DNA of 64,000 nucleotides from Flectobacillus major DSM 103 (GCF_000427405.1 NZ_KE386491.1:3253190-3317189); one strand, 5' to 3'. Counted from the first letter of the stretch, positions 1 through 8,635 are shown. Notes: generated by a model from the letters alone, not told the origin. Program-made: numbers and translations.

Positions 1-51
1 ACAAGGGTTCGTGGTCGTGTACTCTTAGGTCGTTTCTGTACCAAACAATAA
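1..51 (+). CDS. Possible C-terminal end of a protein entering from the left edge
   Basis: Frame 1 is open from the first base to a TAA at 49-51 and would encode a basic tail ending GRFCTKQ. A weak hairpin follows at 63-89. Sixteen codons are too few to name a family, and an open frame this short could be chance. The call is positional only. Confidence 0.25.
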   Translation, partial: TRVRGRVLLGRFCTKQ

Positions 52-62
52 TGCTCATTTTA

Positions 63-89
63 TGCTAGTTTTTTTAGGTATAACTAGCA
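63..89. terminator. Hairpin downstream of the DUF547 gene
   Basis: The 8-bp inverted repeat TGCTAGTT (63-70) / AACTAGCA (82-89) has a T-rich loop. It lies just past the stop of the leftward DUF547 gene and past the possible rightward ORF at the edge, so it could serve both. Confidence 0.45.
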
Positions 90-108
90 CCTGCCCACAA
101 AGTTTGAG

Positions 109-867
109 TTATTGATTAAGATTCCAGTTGTAATCTAAATAGCTCGGCTTGGTATCCAGATTCATTTTGGTAATAGCATATTGATTGATATAACTCTGTA
201 GGGGCATTTTTTGGGTAAAATCGCTACCATACCATAAAAATATACTCGACAAACTAGCCCTATTAGTAGTGATAACATTTTTTTTGGGGTCATTGATAAA
301 ACGATAGGCTTGGTCATTAAGCTGTTTGTCCAATAATTCGGCCGTATAGGCTTCATTGCGTAATTGAGGACAAGAAACTGCTGCACAAACTAGTGCAAAA
401 TGAATACGAGGCTCGTCAAATTTCTTTCTAATAATACCATGTTCTATATCGTTGAGGTCAAATTTCTTTCCCGAAATAGTAATAAATTTAATATCCCACG
501 GCGAATTCACGAATGGAATATTGAGCTTCACTATATCTTTGATACTCTTTAAGGGATAATATCGCAACACGAGTTGAATCGTAAAAGCATTATAAGCATT
601 GAGCCAATAAGCAAGCTGTTCGGTATGTGTCCATGTTTTTTCATTTGGAGCATTCTTCGATAACATTTCTACATACTTGCTTAGGCCGACAGTGTCTTTT
701 GCCCAAGCCTTGTAGTTAACTTGTCCATACGTATTGACGTATTTTTTGAGTAACATATTCCAAGCCTCATGACTTACAGGCGAAGCTGAAGACGTTGGTG
801 CATTGGTATTGAAACAACCCGAAATCAATACAAACAATGATATTAATAGAAAGTGCATAACTCGCAT
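109..867 (-). CDS. DUF547 domain lipoprotein
   Basis: A 252-aa exported protein. The N-terminus is a lipoprotein signal with lipobox LISGC (Cys18), so it is probably anchored in the outer or inner membrane facing the periplasm. The rest matches DUF547: the YWLNAYNAFT block at about 87-96 and HFALVCAAVSCPQLR at about 156-170 are hallmark segments of that family. The two conserved Cys (161, 166) and His156 may form a metal or redox site, which is inference. DUF547 has no firmly established biochemical role. The start is the first ATG (867); a second Met is 9 bases inside. It is transcribed leftward behind the methyltransferase gene with 18 bases between them, so the two may be cotranscribed. 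Confidence 0.85.
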   Translation of the reverse strand: MRVMHFLLISLFVLISGCFNTNAPTSSASPVSHEAWNMLLKKYVNTYGQVNYKAWAKDTVGLSKYVEMLSKNAPNEKTWTHTEQLAYWLNAYNAFTIQLVLRYYPLKSIKDIVKLNIPFVNSPWDIKFITISGKKFDLNDIEHGIIRKKFDEPRIHFALVCAAVSCPQLRNEAYTAELLDKQLNDQAYRFINDPKKNVITTNRASLSSIFLWYGSDFTQKMPLQSYINQYAITKMNLDTKPSYLDYNWNLNQ

Positions 868-885
868 TCGTTTTAGAATAAAAGA

Positions 886-1596
886 TTATTGACAATATAA
901 AACAACTTCCCAACGAAAAGCCCACCGCCATCTGATAGAAAATTTTTGAAAACCCGCTTTACGAACTACCTTTTCAAGGTCATTTTTTCTAAATGCCCGC
1001 CAGACAGACAATTTTGCATCGTTTTTTACCAAATATGACCTCAAAAATAGTTTTGTAATCCAAGCTATAGCATAATAAGCCAGCCAATGCCGGTGTATAT
1101 CGTTGATAACCAAGGCGTATTTGGTTTGTGTTTTTAATTGTGAAAAAAGCTGAATCAGTTGTTCATCGGTAAAATGATGACAAAACAATGTCATGGTGAC
1201 AATATCAAAATGATGTTTTTGAAAAGATTCAGAAAAGATATTCTCGTGCAGATAAGAGATATTGTAAAAATCTTGGGTACGTTTTTGGGCAAAATCTATC
1301 ATAAAATCGTTGGCATCAATCCCAATAAAATCGGCATTTACTTGCTTTTTTTTGAACCACCGAGCCATTACCTTGAGCATATCGCCACCACCACACCCAA
1401 TATCACCTACTTGCAGAGGCTGCCGTATCGACACCGTATTCAGTACTTGACTTAGGCCACTCACCGTAACTTGGTTTCCGCCCAAATAAGTATTAATCAG
1501 AGCTAGCTCTTCCAGATTCTGACGTAAGGCATCATTTTCCAATGTAAAATCATCTATTAACTCTTTTTCATAGCTGCGGTAAGACAAATCAGGCAT
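886..1596 (-). CDS. SAM-dependent class I methyltransferase
   Basis: A Rossmann-fold methyltransferase of about 236 aa. Motif I is VGDIGCGGGD at about 63-72, followed by the acidic residue of motif II in GIDAND. I place the start at the ATG at 1596 (MPDLSYRSYEKEL...). The longer reading to 1650 needs a TTG start and adds an uncharacteristic tail, whereas the MPD.S.RSY.KEL opening is, from memory, typical of a Bacteroidota subgroup often seen near type III polyketide synthase or flexirubin-type genes. No such genes are adjacent here, so the substrate is unknown. It reads away from the SDR gene at 1708 and into the DUF547 gene. Confidence 0.8.
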   Translation of the reverse strand: MPDLSYRSYEKELIDDFTLENDALRQNLEELALINTYLGGNQVTVSGLSQVLNTVSIRQPLQVGDIGCGGGDMLKVMARWFKKKQVNADFIGIDANDFMIDFAQKRTQDFYNISYLHENIFSESFQKHHFDIVTMTLFCHHFTDEQLIQLFSQLKTQTKYALVINDIHRHWLAYYAIAWITKLFLRSYLVKNDAKLSVWRAFRKNDLEKVVRKAGFQKFSIRWRWAFRWEVVLYCQ

Positions 1597-1707
1597 ATTG
1601 AGGTAGCTTGGGGTTTTGTAAAAATGATTTTGCTTGTTACCCTTTAACAACCTAACTTGTTGGAGGAAAGTTTACAACAACCTTAATAGTTATTCAAATA
1701 TATCCAC

Positions 1708-2496
1708 ATGAATTTAGATTTAACGCATAAAAATGCCATTGTTTGTGGCAGTACACAAGGACTAGGCAAGGCTTCGGCTGTAGAATTGGCTCTATTAGGA
1801 GCTAACATAACATTGGTAGCTCGTAACGAAACATCTTTGCAAAATACGCTTTTGGATTTGGATACCAGCAAAGGCCAACAACACCAATATTTTGTAGCAG
1901 ATTTTGCAAAACCCGACGAGCTAAAAGCAGCAGTAGAAGCTTATTTGGCACAAAACCCTACAGTTCATATTCTTGTTAATAATACAGGGGGGCCTGCTGG
2001 AGGTGCTATTTTAGATGCCAAACTGGAAGAGTTTACTCAGGCATTTTCTAATCATTTATTGTGTAATCATATTTTGGTTCAGGCTTGTGTACCTAGTATG
2101 AAAGCCAATGGTTTTGGTAGAATTATCAATATTATTTCAACATCTGTCAAACAGCCTATCAATGGGCTTGGGGTATCTAATACAACACGTGGAGCGGTAG
2201 CGTCGTGGGCCAAAACATTAGCCAATGAGGTGGGAGCATTTGGTATTACAGTCAACAATGTATTGCCTGGTTATACCAAAACAGCCCGTTTAGATTTTGT
2301 GGTAAAGGCTAGGGCAAAAATGGCAGAAACAAGCACCGAACAAATGGAAAAAATATTCCAATCCGATATTCCAGCGGGGCGTTTTGGCGAAGCTGAAGAA
2401 TTTGGAGCTGCCGTGGCGTTTTTGTGTTCACCTGCGGCGGCTTATATCAATGGGGTTAATTTACCCGTGGATGGTGGCAGATTATCTTGTTTATAA
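1708..2496 (+). CDS. SDR-family protein with non-canonical catalytic residues
   Basis: A 262-aa short-chain dehydrogenase/reductase fold. The N-terminal cofactor loop is GSTQGLG (14-20) and NNTGG follows strand 4 at 91-95. The region that normally holds YxxxK reads V-S-N-T-T-R-G-A, so Tyr is replaced by Ser157 and Lys by Arg161. This matches the known beta-ketoacyl-reductase-like SDR subgroup that lacks the classical tetrad, so oxidoreductase activity should not be assumed. It is usually annotated as a FabG-like oxidoreductase. The ATG at 1708 is the only sensible start. It converges with the NUDIX gene across a hairpin at 2526-2567. Confidence 0.85.
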   Translation: MNLDLTHKNAIVCGSTQGLGKASAVELALLGANITLVARNETSLQNTLLDLDTSKGQQHQYFVADFAKPDELKAAVEAYLAQNPTVHILVNNTGGPAGGAILDAKLEEFTQAFSNHLLCNHILVQACVPSMKANGFGRIINIISTSVKQPINGLGVSNTTRGAVASWAKTLANEVGAFGITVNNVLPGYTKTARLDFVVKARAKMAETSTEQMEKIFQSDIPAGRFGEAEEFGAAVAFLCSPAAAYINGVNLPVDGGRLSCL

Positions 2497-2525
2497 ACTA
2501 CTGATGGCTTTTGCCAGTTTATTCT

Positions 2526-2567
2526 TTGTTCTCTTAGCCCCCCCCCTTTTACCTGCTAAGAGAACAA
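2526..2567. terminator. 12-bp hairpin with a C9T4 loop between convergent genes
   Basis: TTGTTCTCTTAG (2526-2537) pairs perfectly with CTAAGAGAACAA (2556-2567). The 18-base loop contains nine consecutive C (2538-2546) and then TTTT. It lies between the converging SDR and NUDIX genes, so a bidirectional terminator is the likely role, although no U-tract follows the stem directly. Confidence 0.6.
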
Positions 2568-2591
2568 CTACCTAGCAATCAGTTTTACATC

Positions 2592-3029
2592 CTAGTGCCA
2601 TTTTTGATTAATCTGTCCAATGTATTGTCCTGCCTGTTGTTGAGCTATTATTTTTTGCAAAGTTGCACCTACGTTTGGATACATTTCCACAGTATCTAGC
2701 TGATCTACCGATAGCCATTCTATTGCCAAGGCACTTGTTTCGGCAGGATTTAATACAGGAATACCCTTCATGATATGAGCAGCAAATACACAATGCAATA
2801 CATCTGTTTTTTGTTGAGGCAAAATCACTTCTCCCGATAGAAGCATTGGCCCTAGTTCTATGGTTATGCCTAGTTCTTCGATCAGTTCTCGCTTGAGGGT
2901 CTGGCTGAGGGTTTCGCCAGGGTCAACATTCCCTCCAGGAAGATTAAATACCCTTTCACCACCATATTCATAACGCATCAATAACACTTGATTATTTTCA
3001 ATAATTGCAACGCTTGGCCGTACTTTCAT
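2592..3029 (-). CDS. NUDIX hydrolase
   Basis: A 145-aa NUDIX-fold protein with a complete Nudix box (Gx5Ex7REUxEExGU): G33NVDPGE39, then R47ELIEELGI. The box binds divalent metal and hydrolyses a nucleoside diphosphate linked to another moiety. The substrate (oxidised nucleotide, ADP-ribose, NADH and so on) cannot be read from the sequence. The start is the ATG at 3029. The protein is single-domain and normal in length for a MutT-like enzyme. It is monocistronic, converging with the SDR gene. Confidence 0.88.
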   Translation of the reverse strand: MKVRPSVAIIENNQVLLMRYEYGGERVFNLPGGNVDPGETLSQTLKRELIEELGITIELGPMLLSGEVILPQQKTDVLHCVFAAHIMKGIPVLNPAETSALAIEWLSVDQLDTVEMYPNVGATLQKIIAQQQAGQYIGQINQKWH

Positions 3030-3218
3030 AAGGTTCTAATAATTAGTTTGATAGCTTTTAGAAAAGAGATTGTAAGGAATTTTTTTCCACCAAAATGCTA
3101 AAAATAAAAGATTTTGGTAGGGGGAAAATAACATTGAATTGTCATTATCCCAACAAAGACCTAAAAAACTTCTCAATCAATCAAGCATTTTTATACGACA
3201 TAACCTCTTTCAACTATT

Positions 3219-3938
3219 ATGAATACTTTCCTAAAAACTATTGTTTCTAGCATTTTTCTAGGAATTCTGCTACTCTTTTCTAGCTGTTCTATCCATATCG
3301 ACGAAGTAAACCCAAGTGGTTATGAAGTAGAACGAGATATTTTGGTACGTAATTTTGAAAGTATCAATATGGGTAATGCTTTTAAAGTACGTATTCGTGC
3401 TGGAAATGGCTTTAGTGTTATTGCTCGTGGCGATGAACGTGATTTAGACGAACTTGATGTTTATGTTCGGAATGGTACACTTTACGCCAAATATAACAAT
3501 TACCGCAGCCGCCGATATTTGGTTACGTTCGATATCGTAATGCCCGACTTACGCTATGTCGACTTTTCGGGAGCAAGCACTTCCCAAATTACAGGCTTTG
3601 ATCTACGCAACCTCGACATTAACCTTTCGGGGGCATCCAAATGTGATATAGATGCCGACGCACAGTTTTTTAATTTTGATTTATCAGGAGCATCTACCCT
3701 TAATATGATTGGGGATTCGCAAAAAATATCGGGAGAAATATCGGGTGCGTCAACCTTCAATGCTTTCCCATTCAGAAGCGAGGAAATGCTATTGTATATC
3801 TCTGGAGCAAGCAAAGCCCGTGTTATGGTTTCTAAATTCTTGAAAGTAGAGGCTTCGGGGGCAAGTGGTGTCTATTTTAGAGGCAATCCTGTAATCGAAA
3901 AACGCATATCGGGTGGTAGCTTCGTTGAGCGTGATTAA
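3219..3938 (+). CDS. GIN-domain (DUF2807) lipoprotein with SGAS repeats
   Basis: A 239-aa exported lipoprotein (signal peptide with lipobox ending FSSC, Cys23). It has a putative auto-transporter adhesin head GIN domain: the F..I..GNAFKVRI opening, then a ladder of S-G-A-S motifs at about 117, 137, 156, 175, 195 and 213 and SGGS at 231. The spacing of 18-20 residues is what one rung of a right-handed beta-helix/beta-roll would give. The family is common in Bacteroidota, and a role in surface or periplasmic binding is inferred only. A second paralogue lies at 51957-52682. A terminator follows at 4039-4070. Confidence 0.85.
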   Translation: MNTFLKTIVSSIFLGILLLFSSCSIHIDEVNPSGYEVERDILVRNFESINMGNAFKVRIRAGNGFSVIARGDERDLDELDVYVRNGTLYAKYNNYRSRRYLVTFDIVMPDLRYVDFSGASTSQITGFDLRNLDINLSGASKCDIDADAQFFNFDLSGASTLNMIGDSQKISGEISGASTFNAFPFRSEEMLLYISGASKARVMVSKFLKVEASGASGVYFRGNPVIEKRISGGSFVERD

Positions 3939-4038
3939 ATAGTACCCGTAAACCCAATACAAGACATTTGCCCTCATTTTATAGGGCTTTACAACTTTAT
4001 AATTCCTTCATTTGACAGTATAAATTTGTGACGATTGA

Positions 4039-4070
4039 AAAGAGGTGAGATTTTCTTGCCTCTTTTTTTG
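4039..4070 (+). terminator. Rho-independent terminator of the GIN gene
   Basis: AAAGAGG (4039-4045) pairs with CCTCTTT (4059-4065), with further weak pairs inside, followed by a run of T. It lies about 100 bases past the GIN stop codon and upstream of the Nif3-like gene. Confidence 0.7.
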
Positions 4071-4138
4071 TATCAATCAATTGCTCGTCCTGATGAAATT
4101 ATAGAAATTTGACCTCATTTTTACCATTTTCCCATACA

Positions 4139-5236
4139 ATGACTACGATAAAAGAGATAACTCAATATATGGAGCAGCTAGCTCCTTTGTCTTTACAAGA
4201 AAACTACGACAATGCCGGCCTAATAGTAGGTAATCCTCATGAGCCTGTTAAAGGTATTTTGTGTACATTAGACTGCACCGAGGCAGTTGTAGCCGAAGCA
4301 GAAGCACAAGGCTGTAACTTGATTATTGCTCATCACCCTATTGTATTTAAGGGTTTGAAAAAGCTTAACGGAAAAAACTATGTAGAACGTGTGGTGATTG
4401 AGGCTATCAAAAACGATATTGCTATTTATGCTTCACATACCAACCTCGACCACGTTCGGGGCGGAGTCAATGACAAAATTGCGGCAATGCTAGGCTTAGA
4501 AAAGGTTAAAATCCTTTCCCCTAAAAAAAATATATTGAAAAAATTAGTCACTTTCGTGCCTATTGAACACGCCCAAGCTGTACTTATGGCCTTACATGAA
4601 GCTGGAGCAGGACAAATTGGCGACTACAAAAATTGTAGTTTTCGTACAGAAGGTATCGGTACATTCCGCCCAACAGCCCAAGCCAACCCTTTTATTGGAA
4701 CACTTAACCAAGACGAAGAAGTACGAGAATTTCGGATAGAAGTAATTTTACAAGATTATCAAGAGCCTCAGATTTTGGCGGCCCTAAAAAAAGCTCATCC
4801 TTATGAAGAGGTTGCTTATTATTTGTCTATCTTAGAGAATGAAATAGCACAAGTTGGGGCAGGTGCAATTGGTAGATTAGGTGAAGAAATGGATGAAATC
4901 GCCTTTTTGAATTATCTCAAAGAAGCAATGTCTCTCCAAATAATTCGTCATACCCCCCTTTTAGGAAAAAAAATTAAAACAATTGCTGTTTGTGGTGGTG
5001 CAGGAAGTTTTCTTTTACAAGATGCTATTAGGCAAGGTGCAGACGTTTTTGTGACAGCCGATTACAAATATCATGAGTTTTTTGATGCCGAAAATAAGAT
5101 TATTATCTGCGACATTGGACATTATGAGTCAGAAGTTTACACAAAGGAATTAATTATTAGTTATTTATCTGAAAAATTTAGTAATTTTGCGATTCTCAAA
5201 AGTCAGGTAAATACTAATCCTGTATCCTATTTTTGA
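4139..5236 (+). CDS. Nif3-like dinuclear metal centre protein
   Basis: A 365-aa member of the NIF3/DUF34 family, which forms hexamers with a two-metal site. Likely ligands are visible: H65-H66 in IIAHHPIVFKG and H100/D104 in SHTNLDHVRGGVND, with a late H and E in GHYESEVYTKE. The central region (about 130-250) is the YqfO/PII-like insert found in longer members. The family is widespread, with a proposed GTP-cyclohydrolase-I-type-2 annotation but no settled function. I use the ATG at 4139 (MTTIKEITQYMEQ), which matches family N-termini; an upstream in-frame ATG at 4109 would add ten unrelated residues. It is followed at 82 bases by the zinc-ribbon gene, a pairing often seen in Bacteroidota. 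Confidence 0.9.
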   Translation: MTTIKEITQYMEQLAPLSLQENYDNAGLIVGNPHEPVKGILCTLDCTEAVVAEAEAQGCNLIIAHHPIVFKGLKKLNGKNYVERVVIEAIKNDIAIYASHTNLDHVRGGVNDKIAAMLGLEKVKILSPKKNILKKLVTFVPIEHAQAVLMALHEAGAGQIGDYKNCSFRTEGIGTFRPTAQANPFIGTLNQDEEVREFRIEVILQDYQEPQILAALKKAHPYEEVAYYLSILENEIAQVGAGAIGRLGEEMDEIAFLNYLKEAMSLQIIRHTPLLGKKIKTIAVCGGAGSFLLQDAIRQGADVFVTADYKYHEFFDAENKIIICDIGHYESEVYTKELIISYLSEKFSNFAILKSQVNTNPVSYF

Positions 5237-5279
5237 ACTGACGTTAGGAGTCGAGAGTTATATCAATATATACTTAACA

Positions 5280-5314
5280 AATAACGTTTAACGCATAACG
5301 AATAACGTATAACG
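5280..5314 (+). repeat. Five 7-bp units ending TAACG before a start codon
   Basis: Five consecutive heptamers each end in TAACG (AATAACG, TTTAACG, CATAACG, AATAACG, TATAACG). They stop three bases before the ATG of the zinc-ribbon gene. They occupy the place of a ribosome binding site, and no Shine-Dalgarno sequence is present. Confidence 0.75.
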
Positions 5315-5317
5315 AAA

Positions 5318-6076
5318 ATGGCAGTAGTAGCAACCGAATCAACCATTGCTCAGAAATTAGAAGGACTTCTGAAACTTCAAACCATAGATTCATCCTTAGA
5401 CACAATCAAAAAGATGCGTGGCGATTTGCCAGAGGAGGTTCGTGATTTGGAAGACGAAATCATAGGAATTGAAACTCGTATTGGCAAGTTCAACCGCGAG
5501 ATTGCTTCTTTGGAAGAGGAAATTACCAAAAACCGAAATGCTAAGAAAGAGGCTGAAAAGCTTGTAAACAAATACAAAGAGCAGCAAATGAACGTGCGTA
5601 ACAACCGTGAGTACGATGCTATCTCTAAAGAAATTGAATTACAACAGCTTGAAATGGAATTGGCAGACAAGCGTATGCGTGAATTCGAATTCAAGATTTT
5701 GAACAAGCGTGACGAAGTTTCGGAAACAGAAACTCGTTTGTTCCACCGCCAAAAAGACCTTGAAGCAAAACGTAAAGAATTGGACGTATTAATTGCTGAA
5801 AGCGAAGACGACGAACAAAAGTTGCTGAAAGAGCGTGAAAAAGCCGTGAAATTTGTAGAGGAACGTTTGTTGCGTCCTTACGACAAATTGAGAGGTAACT
5901 ATGCCAATGGTTTGGCCGTTGTTTTGGTAAAACGTGGTGCTTGTGGTGGTTGTTTTAATGTTGTGCCTCCTCAACGTCAGGCCGATATTAAAGACCACAA
6001 AAGAATCATCGTTTGCGAACACTGTGGCCGTGTATTGGCTGGTGTTGAAGACGTTATTACAGCTTCAAAACGCTAA
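5318..6076 (+). CDS. Coiled-coil C4 zinc-ribbon protein (CT398/DUF164-like)
   Basis: A 252-aa protein. Residues about 10-185 are a charged heptad-like coiled coil (EEEITKNRNAKKEAEKL and similar). The C-terminus is a zinc ribbon with C209xxC212 and C233xxC236. This is the architecture of the DUF164/CT398-like family, proposed to act as nucleic-acid or protein-binding adaptors; no enzymatic motif is visible. It follows the Nif3-like gene on the same strand and ends in a strong terminator. The start is the ATG directly after the heptamer repeats. Confidence 0.85.
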   Translation: MAVVATESTIAQKLEGLLKLQTIDSSLDTIKKMRGDLPEEVRDLEDEIIGIETRIGKFNREIASLEEEITKNRNAKKEAEKLVNKYKEQQMNVRNNREYDAISKEIELQQLEMELADKRMREFEFKILNKRDEVSETETRLFHRQKDLEAKRKELDVLIAESEDDEQKLLKEREKAVKFVEERLLRPYDKLRGNYANGLAVVLVKRGACGGCFNVVPPQRQADIKDHKRIIVCEHCGRVLAGVEDVITASKR

Positions 6077-6095
6077 TTCTTCTGAATGAAATTAT

Positions 6096-6130
6096 AAAAG
6101 CCCATGACTTTCTTGAAGTTATGGGCTTTT
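6096..6130 (+). terminator. Strong terminator after the zinc-ribbon gene
   Basis: AAAAGCCCAT (6096-6105) pairs with ATGGGCTTTT (6121-6130), with five more inner pairs (one G-T). The right arm contains the ATG at 6121, which is why that codon should not be used as the start of the next gene. Confidence 0.8.
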
Positions 6131-6168
6131 TGATTGGTATCTCTACTTACTTTATGCTATCTCAGTCT

Positions 6169-7653
6169 ATGAAAAATTTACTGGTTGTTTGGCTGTTTTT
6201 GTGGTTATGCTGGCCTACAATGGCCAACGATTTTGAGTGGAATAGCAGTATGCAAAAAGCCTATAGCCAAATCCTCAAAATGAAACTCTCTAGCGGACGG
6301 GCTATTTTAGATACCGATAAAAACAATAATGGCATAAAATACTATCTCCAAAGCTATGCCGACTTAGTACAATTATTGGTTACAGAAAATAAAGGTCTTT
6401 ATCATGATTTTTTGACCGCCCAAGAAACAAGGCTAGAGGCCATCGACGCTCTCGACAAAAAATCGCCGTATCGGAAATTCTTACAAGCCGAAATCAAATT
6501 GCACTCGGCATTTGTCAAGCTCAAGTTTGGCCACGAAGTAAAAGGAAGCTGGGATATTATTAAGGCTTACAAACTGTTGGAAAGTAACCAAAAAGCATTT
6601 CCCAACTTTTTGCCTCAGCAAAAATCGTTAGGGCTTTTACATATTCTAATTGGATCGACCCCCGAAAGTTATCTTTGGGTAACTAATCTACTTGGTTTGC
6701 GAGGCAATATAAGCCAAGGGATTCATGAACTAAATAGTGCTACCAAAGATCCTATTTTCAAAGATGAATCGCTATTGATCCAGTATTTGGTCCATGCCTA
6801 TATACTTACTTTTAATACCAATCAACTTTCTAGCTTTGAGGATTTTATCAGTAATCATCCCGACAACCTTCTTTTCTATTTTTTGGGCGTTACTACTTTT
6901 ATGAAAGAAGGAAAAAGCGAAAATGCCAGTCAATTATTAAATCAGTGTGAAACACTAACCCAAAATACCGAATACATAGCCTTTCCTTTTCTGGATTACT
7001 TACAAGCTGAAATAGCCCTTCAAAAAGGCTTATATCCTACTGCAATTAAAGCATATCAGGTTTTTTTGCAACAATACAAGGGTTTTAACTTTGTGAAAGA
7101 TAGCTATTACAAACTATTTTTGTGCTACTGGCTCTTGGGCGACGACAGCAAAGCCCGCCCCTACCTTGAAAAGGTACGCAATAATAGTACAGCTATTGTA
7201 GAGGCTGATAAATACGCTGGCCGTTTTGCAGAAAATTTTCTAGCTAATGACCCTAAAAAACCTATTTCACAAAAGGTTCTGATGAAAGCTCGTCTGGCTT
7301 TTGATGGAGGATTTTACGAAAAAGCTGACAATATCTTAGAGAAATACACCGAAAATAGCTTTGACCAACTCAGCGATAAAGCAGAGTTCAATTACCGTAA
7401 AGCACGGATTTTACAAAAAATTCATGAAGAAAATCAAGCGATTATATTTTTTGAAAGAGCCATTTCTCTTTCTGAAGATACTACTATTTCGTTTGGAGCC
7501 ACTTCAAGCCTACAGTTAGGCTATATTTGGCTAGAAAAAGGTAACAAACTCAAGGCGAAGAAATATTTTGAGAAAGCCCTTTCTTATAAAAAGCATGAAT
7601 ACAAAAATTCGATAGATAACAAAGCCAAAGCAGCCTTGAACGAAAACTTCTAA
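6169..7653 (+). CDS. Exported tetratricopeptide-repeat protein
   Basis: A protein of about 494 aa with an N-terminal signal peptide (MKNLLVVWLFLWLCWPTMA) followed by alpha-helical TPR-like repeats. Recognisable repeats include YFLGVTTFMKEGKSENASQLL, DYLQAEIALQKGLYPTAIKAY and, near the C-terminus, LGYIWLEKGNKLKAKKYFEKA. No catalytic domain is seen. It is probably a periplasmic or lipid-associated scaffold, but partners are unknown. I start at 6169 because the longer frame from 6121 begins inside the preceding terminator hairpin and only the 6169 start gives a clean signal peptide. It converges on accD. Confidence 0.75.
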   Translation: MKNLLVVWLFLWLCWPTMANDFEWNSSMQKAYSQILKMKLSSGRAILDTDKNNNGIKYYLQSYADLVQLLVTENKGLYHDFLTAQETRLEAIDALDKKSPYRKFLQAEIKLHSAFVKLKFGHEVKGSWDIIKAYKLLESNQKAFPNFLPQQKSLGLLHILIGSTPESYLWVTNLLGLRGNISQGIHELNSATKDPIFKDESLLIQYLVHAYILTFNTNQLSSFEDFISNHPDNLLFYFLGVTTFMKEGKSENASQLLNQCETLTQNTEYIAFPFLDYLQAEIALQKGLYPTAIKAYQVFLQQYKGFNFVKDSYYKLFLCYWLLGDDSKARPYLEKVRNNSTAIVEADKYAGRFAENFLANDPKKPISQKVLMKARLAFDGGFYEKADNILEKYTENSFDQLSDKAEFNYRKARILQKIHEENQAIIFFERAISLSEDTTISFGATSSLQLGYIWLEKGNKLKAKKYFEKALSYKKHEYKNSIDNKAKAALNENF

Positions 7654-7656
7654 AAA

Positions 7657-7695
7657 AATCGGCTGTGAAAACCCATTTCAGTTTCACAGCCGATT
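7657..7695. terminator. Bidirectional terminator between TPR gene and accD
   Basis: A perfect 14-bp stem, AATCGGCTGTGAAA (7657-7670) with TTTCACAGCCGATT (7682-7695), starts three bases after the TPR stop codon and lies just before the accD stop on the other strand. Confidence 0.85.
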
Positions 7696-7708
7696 CATAA
7701 GTCAAGCA

Positions 7709-8551
7709 TTATTTCAACATATTGAATAATGCTGTCAATTTATCTTTCAAATCTTTTCTATCTACAATAAAATCAAGGAATCCATGTTCAAGTACAAACT
7801 CGGCACTTTGAAAACCCTTTGGTAAATCCTTACCGATTGTTTCACGAATAACCCTAGGGCCAGCAAAACCAATCAAAGCACCGGGCTCAGAAATATTAAA
7901 ATCGCCCAACATTGCATACGATGCCGTTACACCACCTGTAGTAGGGTCGGTAAGCAACGAAACGTAAGGAATTTTGGCCTCGGCCAACTGAGCAAGTTTG
8001 GCTGAAGTTTTGGCCATTTGCATCAATGAAAAGCCAGCCTCCATCATACGAGCACCACCCGATTTTGAAATCATCAAAAATGGTACTTTATTTTTCAAAG
8101 CATAATCAATAGCTCTAGCAATTTTTTCGCCTACAACCGAACCCATCGACCCACCAATAAACGAAAAGTCCATAGCTGCAATAACTACCTCTACGTCGTT
8201 CATTTTGCCATGAGCCGTTCTTACGGCATCTTTCAGGCCTGTTTTCTTTTCAGTAGCCTTGATTCTGTCTGGGTAGCGTTTGGTATCTTCAAAGTTGAGT
8301 GGGTCACCCGAAGACATATAAGCATCCATTTCTGTATAGCGAGACTGGTCGAATAGGAGTTCAAAGTACTCTTGCGAGCCAATCTTGTCATGATAATTAC
8401 ATGCTGAGCAAGTCCAAGCAAATAAGCGGTGCTCACGTGTGTGCATTACTTTTTTACATGACGGACATTGATACCAAAGCCCATCTGGGGCTTCACGTTT
8501 AGCTTCGGTTGGGGTAAGAATCCCCTTATCTTTTCTGGTAAACCAAGACAT
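7709..8551 (-). CDS. accD: Acetyl-CoA carboxylase carboxyltransferase subunit beta
   Basis: A 280-aa AccD. It has the N-terminal C4 zinc finger (C29xxC32 and C48xxC51) followed by the crotonase-fold carboxyltransferase domain with [25 protein letters not shown] and [18 protein letters not shown]. With AccA it transfers CO2 from biotin on AccB to acetyl-CoA to give malonyl-CoA, the first step of fatty-acid synthesis, in the cytoplasm. No other acc genes are adjacent. The length is normal and the start is the ATG at 8551 ([11 protein letters not shown]). A well-formed promoter lies 85-118 bases upstream. Confidence 0.97.
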   Translation of the reverse strand: MSWFTRKDKGILTPTEAKREAPDGLWYQCPSCKKVMHTREHRLFAWTCSACNYHDKIGSQEYFELLFDQSRYTEMDAYMSSGDPLNFEDTKRYPDRIKATEKKTGLKDAVRTAHGKMNDVEVVIAAMDFSFIGGSMGSVVGEKIARAIDYALKNKVPFLMISKSGGARMMEAGFSLMQMAKTSAKLAQLAEAKIPYVSLLTDPTTGGVTASYAMLGDFNISEPGALIGFAGPRVIRETIGKDLPKGFQSAEFVLEHGFLDFIVDRKDLKDKLTALFNMLK

Positions 8552-8635
8552 ATTCTATGTTCAATTATCGGTTTTGTAGCTATTTTTAATAATTATTGGA
8601 GCTACCAAACACCTGTTTTTAGTGATAATGAATCG

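Noticed and set aside
4021..4028. TAAATTTG as a promoter for the Nif3-like gene
   Set aside because: It lies upstream of the strong terminator at 4039-4070, so a transcript from it would stop before the gene, and no TTG is spaced correctly.
6121..6168. N-terminal extension of the TPR protein from the ATG at 6121
   Set aside because: That ATG is part of the right arm of the preceding terminator, and only the start at 6169 gives a proper signal peptide.
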